This document shows, in pieces, positions 26,669-33,783 of a DNA stretch of 64,000 nt. This stretch comes from Gammaproteobacteria bacterium (GTDB lineage Bacteria; Pseudomonadota; Gammaproteobacteria; JAUIAT01). The DNA is taken from NCBI GenBank assembly GCA_030425295.1, contig JAUIAT010000001.1:161655-225654 (forward strand). The letters are read 5' to 3'. Every line of letters starts with the position of its first letter. The stretch's first letter is position 1. The position numbers and the translations under genes were made by a program. The notes under the pieces were generated by a model that was not told the DNA's origin, did not search any database, and was given only the letters and a program-made list of their open reading frames with translations.

Positions 26669-26804
26669 AAGTCACATCATTTTTTAACGTTTCATAACAT
26701 TCCAAATCTTAAAAATAATCCCGATAAAGCCTTGTAGTTACAGGAATTTCCAAGTATTATTTGTTTCTTATTGTTTCATAAGATTTCAAGAGCAACAACC
26801 CTAA

Positions 26805-26832
26805 TTTGTATAGCCCGTTGTATAGCCCAAAA
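26805..26832 (+). promoter_or_regulatory. Left arm-type integrase sites (tandem TGTATAGCCC)
   Basis: Two direct copies of TGTATAGCCC 11-12 bp apart just before the integrase start. The same 28-bp block, one mismatch, lies at 38102-38129 near the other end in the same orientation. Paired arm sites at both ends are the expected binding sites of the integrase N-terminal domain. Confidence 0.7.
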
Positions 26833-26843
26833 GGAAATGTAAG

Positions 26844-28031
26844 ATGGCGATTAAATTCACCAAAGTAACCATTGACCAGATACCTGTAACGGAGAAACGA
26901 CAACTTATTTACGAAGAAAATGGAAAGGGTTTAGCTGTAAGGGTGACGCCAGCAGGCACAAAGACTTTTGTGCATGTGTATCGTTTTGAAGGAAAGCTTA
27001 AGTTCTACACTATTGGTAAGACTACTGATGTCTCATTAAAAGATGCTCGCAAGATATCTAACGAAGTACGTAATAAAGCACTAGAAGGTAAAGACCCATC
27101 GCTAGAGAAGCAACTAGCTAAGATTAATAGTATTAATGACCCAACGTTTGAATCTTTAGCAAATGAATATATTGAGAAATATGCCAAAAAACATAAGAAG
27201 ACGTGGAAGAAAGACCAGCAAATGCTTAAGGCTGATGTGCTACCAAAGTGGAAAAAGAGAAAGGCCTCTTCAATTAAGCGACGTGAGGTTGTTCTGTTGT
27301 TAGAGGAGATTGTAGATAGGGGTGCCCCCATTGCAGCAAATAGAACTTTTGCATTGATTAGACGAATCTATAACTTTGCAATTGAACGCGATATTATTCA
27401 GCATACACCTTGCGTGGGGGTGAAAATGCCATCAAAAGAAAACAAACGAGACCGTGTGCTTAATGAGCAAGAAATACGTTCAATATGGCATGGTCTAGAT
27501 AATGCGACTATGTCACCAGAAGTTAAAATTTTATTGAAGTTGATGCTAGTTACTGGCCAGCGTAAAGGCGAGTGGGCCAAGGCTAGATGGGAAGAAATAA
27601 ATTTCAAAACTAATTGGTGGGTTATTCCTGCAATAAATAGTAAAAATGGTGTTACACATACAGTTTATCTTTCGCCATTGGCTCTTGAGCTACTAACTGA
27701 GTTAAGAGCTTTAAATCCTAAATCCGAATGGTTATTCCCATCCCCAAAGGGAGTTGGGCATATAACTCTTGAATGTATTCCTAGGGCAATTTCTCGTAAT
27801 ACTAAAGTATTTGAAGGCGTTGGCAGCTGGGTAGCTCATGATTTAAGGCGTACTGCTGCAACGCATATGTCAGCTATGGGGGTGTCACGGTTTATTTTGC
27901 AAAAGATACTTAATCATACTGATAGCTCTGTGACAGCGGTGTATGATAGACATAGCTATGATGATGAGAAAACGGAGTCATTAATCTTATGGGGAGATAA
28001 ACTAAGAGTTATGATTGCATCATGGTCTTGA
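26844..28031 (+). CDS. P4-type tyrosine recombinase (integrase)
   Basis: 395 residues. N-terminal DUF4102 arm-binding domain (about 1-85, KGLAVRVTPAGTKTFVHVYR, KFYTIGKTTDVSLKDAR), SAM-like core-binding domain (about 100-195) and catalytic domain with R240 (TGQRKGEW), H332 and R335 (HDLRRTAATHMSAMG), H358 (ILNHTD) and the nucleophile Y367 (TAVYDRH). All catalytic residues are present, so it should be active. It lies 176 bp inside the left att copy, pointing into the element. It catalyses integration into and excision from tRNA-Asn. Confidence 0.96.
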   Translation: MAIKFTKVTIDQIPVTEKRQLIYEENGKGLAVRVTPAGTKTFVHVYRFEGKLKFYTIGKTTDVSLKDARKISNEVRNKALEGKDPSLEKQLAKINSINDPTFESLANEYIEKYAKKHKKTWKKDQQMLKADVLPKWKKRKASSIKRREVVLLLEEIVDRGAPIAANRTFALIRRIYNFAIERDIIQHTPCVGVKMPSKENKRDRVLNEQEIRSIWHGLDNATMSPEVKILLKLMLVTGQRKGEWAKARWEEINFKTNWWVIPAINSKNGVTHTVYLSPLALELLTELRALNPKSEWLFPSPKGVGHITLECIPRAISRNTKVFEGVGSWVAHDLRRTAATHMSAMGVSRFILQKILNHTDSSVTAVYDRHSYDDEKTESLILWGDKLRVMIASWS

Positions 28032-28083
28032 GTGTATGTGTCTGTTTTAGCAAGGCATTTTCATTTATGCAGTAAGTTTGTTC

Positions 28084-29949
28084 TTAACCAAGTTGATTAG
28101 TCATACCATCTTTAAAACCTTCATTCATCCGATTGCTGTCGCATGGCACTTTATATAAAAGATTAGAATTCCTGTGAAACGTGCCATTGACTCGTGTGGG
28201 TGTCTCAGAAGCAGAATCTGTGGTGGTGGAGGCTTGGTTATTTATATGTTCAGTGGAATTATTTCTCATTTTTAAGCGCATGTTTGCTTCTTGTAATCGA
28301 GCTATTATTTTATCTTGTGTATCGATAAGCTTTTGATTATTTTCTCTTTCCTTCGCTAGATTTGTTGCTTTAGTTTGCGATTCACTTATATCTTTGCTAA
28401 TTCTATCTAGCCACTCTCTATCCTCTTGCTCTCGCTCTCTAGCTTCTCTTATATCTTTGGGGATGCTTGTTATGCTATTAACAAGCATGTTAGTAAAGTT
28501 GTTTATACTATTTAAAGCTAACTGAATAACAGTTTTTTCTTCTTCTGGGGCTGATTCTTGTAGAGCTACTAATTCTGCTTTAATACTACGTATTTCTTTT
28601 TTCCACTCAGTTCTAAGGGCTATTAACTCTCTATTTCTTGCATCAGCCATAGCCAATTCTTCAGTGTTTCTTGAGTCTCTATTAAAATTGGGGTTAAAAG
28701 CAGAGTCATGAGATTTTTCAACAAAATATTTTTTAAAAGCGTCACATTTTTTTTCAAAATCAGAAATAAAATTGTTTAGAAGATTTTCATATTCTGCTGG
28801 CTTGTTAATAGATTCAAGCTGAGTTTTAAGTTTTTCGAAATTTTTCTTTAGTTCATTTAATCCCATGTCATGTAAAGCTTCATTTTTATTAGTCTGTGCA
28901 GGAGCATGTACTAATTCTCTAACTTTATAGTTGAATTTTTCGTTTGTGAAACTATTATTTGACAGGTTCTGTAGTTCTTCTCTATAAAAATTTGAAATTT
29001 GAGTCCAATTTGCTTCTGTTTGCTCAATTATTTCTTCAGATTCATCGGAAATCAAATTTTCTTGGTAATACGTAAAGTTTTGGTTTCCTTCATCGAGCTT
29101 TTCCCTAAAGGAATTTATTAATTGTGTGCGTTCTTCATTTGAAGTTATGTTTTTTAATTGATTGAGTAAATCTTTGTAATCATTATCCAGCTGTCTTAAT
29201 CTATCTTGCCCATCTACCCCGTAATAAAGCTTTATATAAGAATCATTTAATTGATTTAAAACACTTGGGCAATGACTATAGTTTTTCAATAATCGATTAT
29301 ATTTGTTTTGATATTTTTCTCTATAGTTATCAGCGCCTTTATTATCTTTGTTGTTATGCGCTTTTAGCCATGTTTTGTAAATAGAATGCAGGTTGCGCAT
29401 CTCTCTCTGTATTTTCAATCGAGCCCAAAAGCCAGGTTTAGGGGCATTTGCTTCTTCTGGGTTATTAGCAGATAAAAAGAACTCTGGTACTGAATGCAAC
29501 ATTTTTTCAATCACCTTTAAACGATTTACTAGAGAGGGTACTTTTAATTTTTTAAAAATATTTATATTAAATAGTTTTATGCCTTCTTGGTGTGGGTTAT
29601 TTGTAAGGTTTTCAATATTATCTGAAATTTCATCACTACACTGTTTAATTGCATTTAATTCAATAATGGCTTTAGGGGTATAAAAAGCACGTTTCCAAAG
29701 ACTAAGGGAGTTCTGCTCAATTTTTTCTTGATATCTATCGGCTAAGTCAGAAATTTTATCCCAACCATTGTTTATATCGCCTTTCCCCATGTGTTTAGCA
29801 TAGTTTTTCCCTGACATGCGTTTCCAGGGAAGACCTAAAAATCCAGAGCCCCACCCAACTCTAACTGTAATTTTACGATTCTCGTAAAAACCTTGTAAGC
29901 TAGCTAATAGCTGCTTTAATATTCCTATCTTAACTGGATGCATTAGCAT
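28084..29949 (-). CDS. Orphan 621-residue coiled-coil protein, element cargo
   Basis: A large, charged, almost fully helical protein. No signal peptide, although the N-terminus has a short hydrophobic/aromatic segment (VGWGSGFLGLPWKRM). Long coiled coils run through residues 200-330 and 440-560 (AREREQEDREWLDRISKD, AKERENNQKLIDTQDKIIAR). Residues 546-575 (DKIIARLQEANMRLKM then a Ser/Thr-rich linker) match a segment of the next gene upstream, the 496-residue ankyrin protein. RBS AAGGAG lies 8 nt before the ATG. No known family; composition resembles Legionellales type IV effectors. It may be cotranscribed with the ankyrin gene 78 bp upstream. Confidence 0.65.
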   Translation of the reverse strand: MLMHPVKIGILKQLLASLQGFYENRKITVRVGWGSGFLGLPWKRMSGKNYAKHMGKGDINNGWDKISDLADRYQEKIEQNSLSLWKRAFYTPKAIIELNAIKQCSDEISDNIENLTNNPHQEGIKLFNINIFKKLKVPSLVNRLKVIEKMLHSVPEFFLSANNPEEANAPKPGFWARLKIQREMRNLHSIYKTWLKAHNNKDNKGADNYREKYQNKYNRLLKNYSHCPSVLNQLNDSYIKLYYGVDGQDRLRQLDNDYKDLLNQLKNITSNEERTQLINSFREKLDEGNQNFTYYQENLISDESEEIIEQTEANWTQISNFYREELQNLSNNSFTNEKFNYKVRELVHAPAQTNKNEALHDMGLNELKKNFEKLKTQLESINKPAEYENLLNNFISDFEKKCDAFKKYFVEKSHDSAFNPNFNRDSRNTEELAMADARNRELIALRTEWKKEIRSIKAELVALQESAPEEEKTVIQLALNSINNFTNMLVNSITSIPKDIREAREREQEDREWLDRISKDISESQTKATNLAKERENNQKLIDTQDKIIARLQEANMRLKMRNNSTEHINNQASTTTDSASETPTRVNGTFHRNSNLLYKVPCDSNRMNEGFKDGMTNQLG

Positions 29950-30027
29950 AGGGTTGGCTCCTTAGTCGTAAATCTCATTTACTATTAGATGATTTAATCA
30001 CACCAAGCTTAAGAGAAAATTATTTAA

Positions 30028-31518
30028 TTAAAGTTGAGTGCTAAAATTTGTAATATTGGCATTCTCGGTCTCATGTGCACTCTCGTTATTTTCAGCATCA
30101 GAGCAATTTACTTCGGTTAGCATTTCAATTTCTTCTGTTTCATTTCCAGTAGTAACAAAATCGTCATCAGATAAATTTGCAAAAAAGTCAGATTGCGGGT
30201 TGCTAGTTGTAGTAGTTGATGGTTTTTGAGAGTTATTTTCCTTTAATCTCAGGTTTTCTTCCATTAAGCGTCTTATGATTTCATCTTTCATAGAAAGCTT
30301 CTTTTTATCTAGCATTCTTCCATGTTCTAACTCTGATACCCTTCGATTTTCTTTCCATTTGGATTTGGCTTTCGCTACCTTTAGGGAAAAAGTTTCTCTT
30401 CTTCTAAGGAAAAAGTTTTTGAGATTCTCTTTCCATCCAGATTTTTCAACTTTATTAATTTCTTTAAAAAACTTATCAAAATCTCTTTGTTCAATTGCAT
30501 CTAAGATTAAACTACTGGCATAAGTATCTAGCTCTTGTTCACCGTTTTTTACACGATTAGTGAAAATCTCATATATTTTATTTCTTAAATCTGTTCTAAG
30601 TTTTTCTTTATCTGATTTAACGCGTTCACCAAGCCATTGTAATGTTTCATTAAATATTAGAAGGGAGTCAATATCAGCTTTTTTATCTAAAGCTTCCCTG
30701 TGTTCATTTATTGCTACCTCTCTTTCATTGTCGTCAGCAATATCGGTTATATCAGTTTTAATGATTTCTTCATTAAACGTAAAGTTTTCATGGTTAATTA
30801 TCCATTCAGGAACTGCTATTCTTAAGTGGTTTAGGTAAAGCTCCAGTACTTTTGTATTTTTGTTGTGTATAGCAAGGTAGAAAGGTGTTTTCCCTTCTTT
30901 ATTAGGGTGAAAGGGATTGATGCCTCTAGTTAGTAATATTTCAACCATTTGTTCGTTAGCTTTTTCGCGCCTTACGGTTACTTGACGGCTGTAATAGTGA
31001 AGTAGATTGTTGCTGTTCTCATCTTGAATAAAATTGAAATCGCTTTGCAGGTCTTGAAAGTCATTTAGTTTTTGCCATAGAGTTTTAGTCTTTCCATTTT
31101 TTGCTAAATTTATAAGTATATTTTTTATTTCAGGGGCAAAGTAACGTTGTAATGAGTTTACTCCAGCTTTAATGTCATCTATTCTTTTATTTAACTCTTC
31201 TTTCGAATATCTAGATAATTTTTTTATTAATTGTTCTTGCTCATCACAAGGGTTATTTTCTACAACATAAGAGGCGTAAGAGTTATGTCCCATTGCAATT
31301 AGTGTAGGGTTGTTGTTGATAAGACTGGCGCTTGAAGACATATATTCTCTTGTTTTCTTAAGCTCTAATGCTGCTTTTAATGTTTCGATATTATTGGTGC
31401 TAAAGAGTAAATTCATTTTGTCGAGATTTTTACGCTTATTATTGTGCAAGGAAAGCTCACTATTTAAGTCAATAGAATTTGTATTTGAGGTTGAAATGGA
31501 TTTTTTAGTTTGTGTCAT
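30028..31518 (-). CDS. Orphan 496-residue protein with ankyrin-like repeat, element cargo
   Basis: Start ATG 31518 (MTQTKKSISTSNTNSIDLNS) is chosen because GGGAG sits 8 nt ahead; an ATG 15 nt upstream lacks an RBS. Residues about 180-225 hold an ankyrin-type repeat (EILLTRGINPFHPNKEGKTP, FYLAIHNKNTKVLELYLNHL). The middle is charged helix; about residues 412-440 (DEIIRRLMEENLRLKE then PSTTTTS) match the C-terminal module of the adjacent 621-residue protein. The tail is strongly acidic (GNETEEIEMLTEVNCSDAEN). Ankyrin plus acidic tail suggests a secreted host-directed protein; this is inference. Confidence 0.65.
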   Translation of the reverse strand: MTQTKKSISTSNTNSIDLNSELSLHNNKRKNLDKMNLLFSTNNIETLKAALELKKTREYMSSSASLINNNPTLIAMGHNSYASYVVENNPCDEQEQLIKKLSRYSKEELNKRIDDIKAGVNSLQRYFAPEIKNILINLAKNGKTKTLWQKLNDFQDLQSDFNFIQDENSNNLLHYYSRQVTVRREKANEQMVEILLTRGINPFHPNKEGKTPFYLAIHNKNTKVLELYLNHLRIAVPEWIINHENFTFNEEIIKTDITDIADDNEREVAINEHREALDKKADIDSLLIFNETLQWLGERVKSDKEKLRTDLRNKIYEIFTNRVKNGEQELDTYASSLILDAIEQRDFDKFFKEINKVEKSGWKENLKNFFLRRRETFSLKVAKAKSKWKENRRVSELEHGRMLDKKKLSMKDEIIRRLMEENLRLKENNSQKPSTTTTSNPQSDFFANLSDDDFVTTGNETEEIEMLTEVNCSDAENNESAHETENANITNFSTQL

Positions 31519-31719
31519 TTGTTTTACTCCCATAATAGACTTGTGAGCTATGCAATAAATCCATTACTGAAGATTTTCCATTTCGAAGCATAGAGTAATA
31601 AGGCGTTATTCTCAAAATTTGAAAAATTGTATGATATCAAGGCACTTATGTAAAGTTATAAGTATGAAAAAATTAATTTTGATGTTCTTATATAATTTTT
31701 AGTATCAAATAGTTGTGAG

Positions 31720-32025
31720 CTAAGTGTTGCATTGAATGCTCTTTATTAGATTATTTTTTTGAGAGGTATTTAAGTTTGTGAAAAGTATTATTAAGTTTGC
31801 TAGCTCATCTTCTTCAGTATAAAAATATGCAACTGGAAGACTCAGAACTTTTGCTATTTGCTTCATGGTATTAAAGTCTGGGGTGTGCTTGCCAGTTTCA
31901 TATTGATTCATCCTAGGACTAGCAGAGAACTGGTCGATACCAGCTTTTATCCCAAGTTGTTTTTGAGATAGTCCAGCCTTTAAACGAGCTTCCTTGAGTC
32001 TTTTGCTGATTGGGGATTGATTCAT
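31720..32025 (-). CDS. XRE-family transcriptional regulator
   Basis: 101 residues. An N-terminal Cro/CI-type helix-turn-helix (SKRLKEARLKAGLSQKQLGIKAGID, QYETGKHTPDFNTMKQIAKVL; residues 6-65), then a short tail YFYTEEDELANLIILFTNLN. It is transcribed away from the small exported genes, with 154 bp between the start codons. The gap holds CTAAGATG/CATCTTAG-type and ACTAAG repeats (about 32050-32105: GACTAAAATCATCTTAG and ACGATACTAAGGATGTCTTAG) that could be its operator. Probably controls the cargo genes; inference from position. Confidence 0.9.
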   Translation of the reverse strand: MNQSPISKRLKEARLKAGLSQKQLGIKAGIDQFSASPRMNQYETGKHTPDFNTMKQIAKVLSLPVAYFYTEEDELANLIILFTNLNTSQKNNLIKSIQCNT

Positions 32026-32049
32026 AATCGTCTATAAAATTAGTTCTAT

Positions 32050-32104
32050 AGACTAAAATCATCTTAGTTTTTTGATTGACACGATACTAAGGATGTCTTA
32101 GTAT
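32050..32104. promoter_or_regulatory. Candidate XRE operator, divergent promoter region
   Basis: The stretch between the XRE gene and the exported-protein genes carries several CTAAG/CTTAG half-sites: ACTAAAATCATCTTAGT (32052-32068) and ACTAAGGATGTCTTAGT (32086-32102), two related 17-bp imperfect palindromes spaced about 34 bp. Arrangement fits two operator sites for a dimeric repressor. Confidence 0.6.
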
Positions 32105-32179
32105 TTCGCGTTGTATGTGAAATTTAGGAAGAGTATTGCATATTTGTCTATGCCTATAATTTATAGAAGGTTTTTAGTT

Positions 32180-32599
32180 ATGAAATATAGAGGTTGTACT
32201 TTTGTTATTTTGTCGTTGTTTGCAATTCATTCACTTGGAAGCACAAAATCTATGTATCTTGTAAATGATGATGCAGATAGAGTCTTAAAGGTTGAGTATC
32301 AAGTCTGCTATGAACTGTATAGTCAAGGTGTGCAGCAGTGCCAAAGTCTCAAAAAGATTAAGATACAGCCAAGTAGAGGTATAAAGGTAAATATAGATAA
32401 CTTCCAGATTAAAGATAACCTTCAAACAAAGATTCATGTTTCTAAAGCATCGCTAGCTAATAGTGAAAGTACATATAGTGGCTATGCTTGCACTGTATAT
32501 TTCCGGGAAAAATCATATATTACTAATGCGCTAATTTTTAGGCAATTATTCAAGGGTTCTAATAAGGTCCGGTGCTCAAATGCTTTCGCTTCGCATTAA
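32180..32599 (+). CDS. Small exported orphan protein, copy 1 of a tandem pair
   Basis: 139 residues from ATG 32180, with AGAAGG 9 nt upstream. N-terminal signal peptide (MKYRGCTFVILSLFAIHSLG, cleavage near residue 20-21). The mature part has four to five cysteines (YQVCYELY, QQCQSL, YACTVY, VRCSNA) suited to disulfides, and beta-strand-like alternation (KSMYLVNDDADRVLKVEYQV). It is paralogous to the next gene (V.Y.VN.D...LK..YQ.CY and following QP/EP...KV.ID). Periplasmic or secreted; no family recognised. Odd cargo for a satellite element. Confidence 0.7.
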   Translation: MKYRGCTFVILSLFAIHSLGSTKSMYLVNDDADRVLKVEYQVCYELYSQGVQQCQSLKKIKIQPSRGIKVNIDNFQIKDNLQTKIHVSKASLANSESTYSGYACTVYFREKSYITNALIFRQLFKGSNKVRCSNAFASH

Positions 32600-32674
32600 G
32601 AAGGTTTGATGAATACTCTCTCAACCTAATTTCCATTGTGTGTACAATGTTCTACCATATTGAGGTCGCTAATT

Positions 32675-33088
32675 ATGAGTAATAGAAAATTCATTTTATT
32701 TATTAGCCTTTGTTTACTACTTCCCAACAGTGTTTTGGCAGCTACAAGGTCAGTTTATTATGTGAATGCCGATACCAAAAGAAAACTAAAAATAAAGTAT
32801 CAAATTTGTTATCTCTATGATAACGCTAGTATTCGTCGGTGTAGGAAGCTAACTACACAGCTTATTGAGCCAAATAGTAGTGTAAAGCTTGATATTGATT
32901 TGTTCGCTGATGCTGGCACTTTTGTTAGTGTTAGCAGTGCTACAATTGGTGATGCCTATAGTCATTATGGCTATGGTGCTTGTGGGCTTGGTTATATTGA
33001 AAGATACGAATGGTCGATGGTGTTTAAATTTAGCCAAGTTGCACCAAATGTTAATAAAGTAATGTGCTCTACTGGTTTCGCTAAATGA
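32675..33088 (+). CDS. Small exported orphan protein, copy 2 of a tandem pair
   Basis: 137 residues from ATG 32675 (TGAGG about 10 nt upstream). Signal peptide MSNRKFILFISLCLLLPNSV with cleavage near VLA-A. The mature part aligns with the upstream paralogue: TRSVYYVNADTKRKLKIKYQ, ICYLYDN, RRCRKL, SSVKLDID, a YGYGACGLGY segment with Cys, and NKVMCSTGFA at the end. Conserved cysteines suggest a shared disulfide pattern. A large hairpin follows the gene. Function unknown. Confidence 0.7.
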   Translation: MSNRKFILFISLCLLLPNSVLAATRSVYYVNADTKRKLKIKYQICYLYDNASIRRCRKLTTQLIEPNSSVKLDIDLFADAGTFVSVSSATIGDAYSHYGYGACGLGYIERYEWSMVFKFSQVAPNVNKVMCSTGFAK

Positions 33089-33101
33089 ATGAAGTAACTG
33101 T

Positions 33102-33155
33102 ACCCTCAAAAACTTCAAAATTAGGTTTTGATGCTTTTGAGGGTTTAATTTTAGT
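33102..33155. terminator. Candidate bidirectional terminator between converging genes
   Basis: ACCCTCAAAA (33102-33111) pairs with TTTTGAGGGT (33135-33144), with a nested TCAAAA/TTTTGA stem inside the loop, followed by TTTAATTTTAG. It lies between the second exported-protein gene (plus) and the DUF5681 gene (minus). Confidence 0.6.
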
Positions 33156-33567
33156 GGCTCCCAAGGCTTGATTGAGGCTTATTAAGTTTTTCTAATTCTT
33201 CCATCTTATCTTGAATTACTTTCATATCAACCATGTAAGTGTGAGTTTTAAGCGTATTAATTAATACACTTGCATCAAGAGGTGTTATCAGCCCTTTAAA
33301 AGCTGCCTGCATAATCATGGTAGACTTTTCTTCTGGATTACCTTTAAACTCTCCTATTTCAATAGGGTTTGTTTTTGGCTTCGCGGGCAATACTCTATCT
33401 AATATAAATTTAAGCATTTGTTCATCACTATCTTTTGCCATTTGAACAGCTTTATTGATTAGCTCTTCGCTTTCAGATTCCAACATCTCCCGCCAGATAG
33501 CACGTTTGTCTTTTATACCTTTTGGTCGGCCTGCTGGATTGCCGCTTTGTCCCTTTTGGAATTTCAT
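33151..33567 (-). CDS. DUF5681 domain protein
   Basis: 138 residues starting MKFQKGQSGNPAGRPKGIKD, the conserved FKKGQSGNPKGRPKG opening of DUF5681, a family common in prophages and integrative elements. The remainder is helical (EEKSTMIMQAAFKGLITPLD). Biochemical role is not established. The basic N-terminus suggests nucleic-acid contact. It lies downstream of the primase-helicase, separated by the TGACGC-rich region. Confidence 0.8.
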   Translation of the reverse strand: MKFQKGQSGNPAGRPKGIKDKRAIWREMLESESEELINKAVQMAKDSDEQMLKFILDRVLPAKPKTNPIEIGEFKGNPEEKSTMIMQAAFKGLITPLDASVLINTLKTHTYMVDMKVIQDKMEELEKLNKPQSSLGSH

Positions 33568-33628
33568 GCTTATATTTCCTCTGATGTTTGCCTGATAAGT
33601 TCAGGTTAATAGGTTTGTGATAATTAGC

Positions 33629-33783
33629 GTCATTTGCGTCACTTTCGTTATTTTACCTTTGTAATCAGCTTGTTATTAATGACGTAAATGGTGACGCATG
33701 TCATGACGCTAATTAAAGTTATGCGTTGTCTTGTAATCTATTATAAATCAATAGGTTACACAAGTCAGTGACGCTTATGACGC
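33629..33783. repeat. Iteron-like cluster of TGACGC motifs (candidate origin)
   Basis: In about 155 bp: inverted GCGTCA at 33629 and 33637, TGACGT at 33680, TGACGC at 33692, 33704, 33769 and 33778. Several extend to ATGACGC or GTGACGC, and TCATGA/CATG palindromes lie between. The cluster is directly downstream of the primase-helicase gene, overlapping its last codon. P4-type primase-helicases bind short iterons at their origin, so this may be the element's replication origin; that is inference. Confidence 0.55.
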
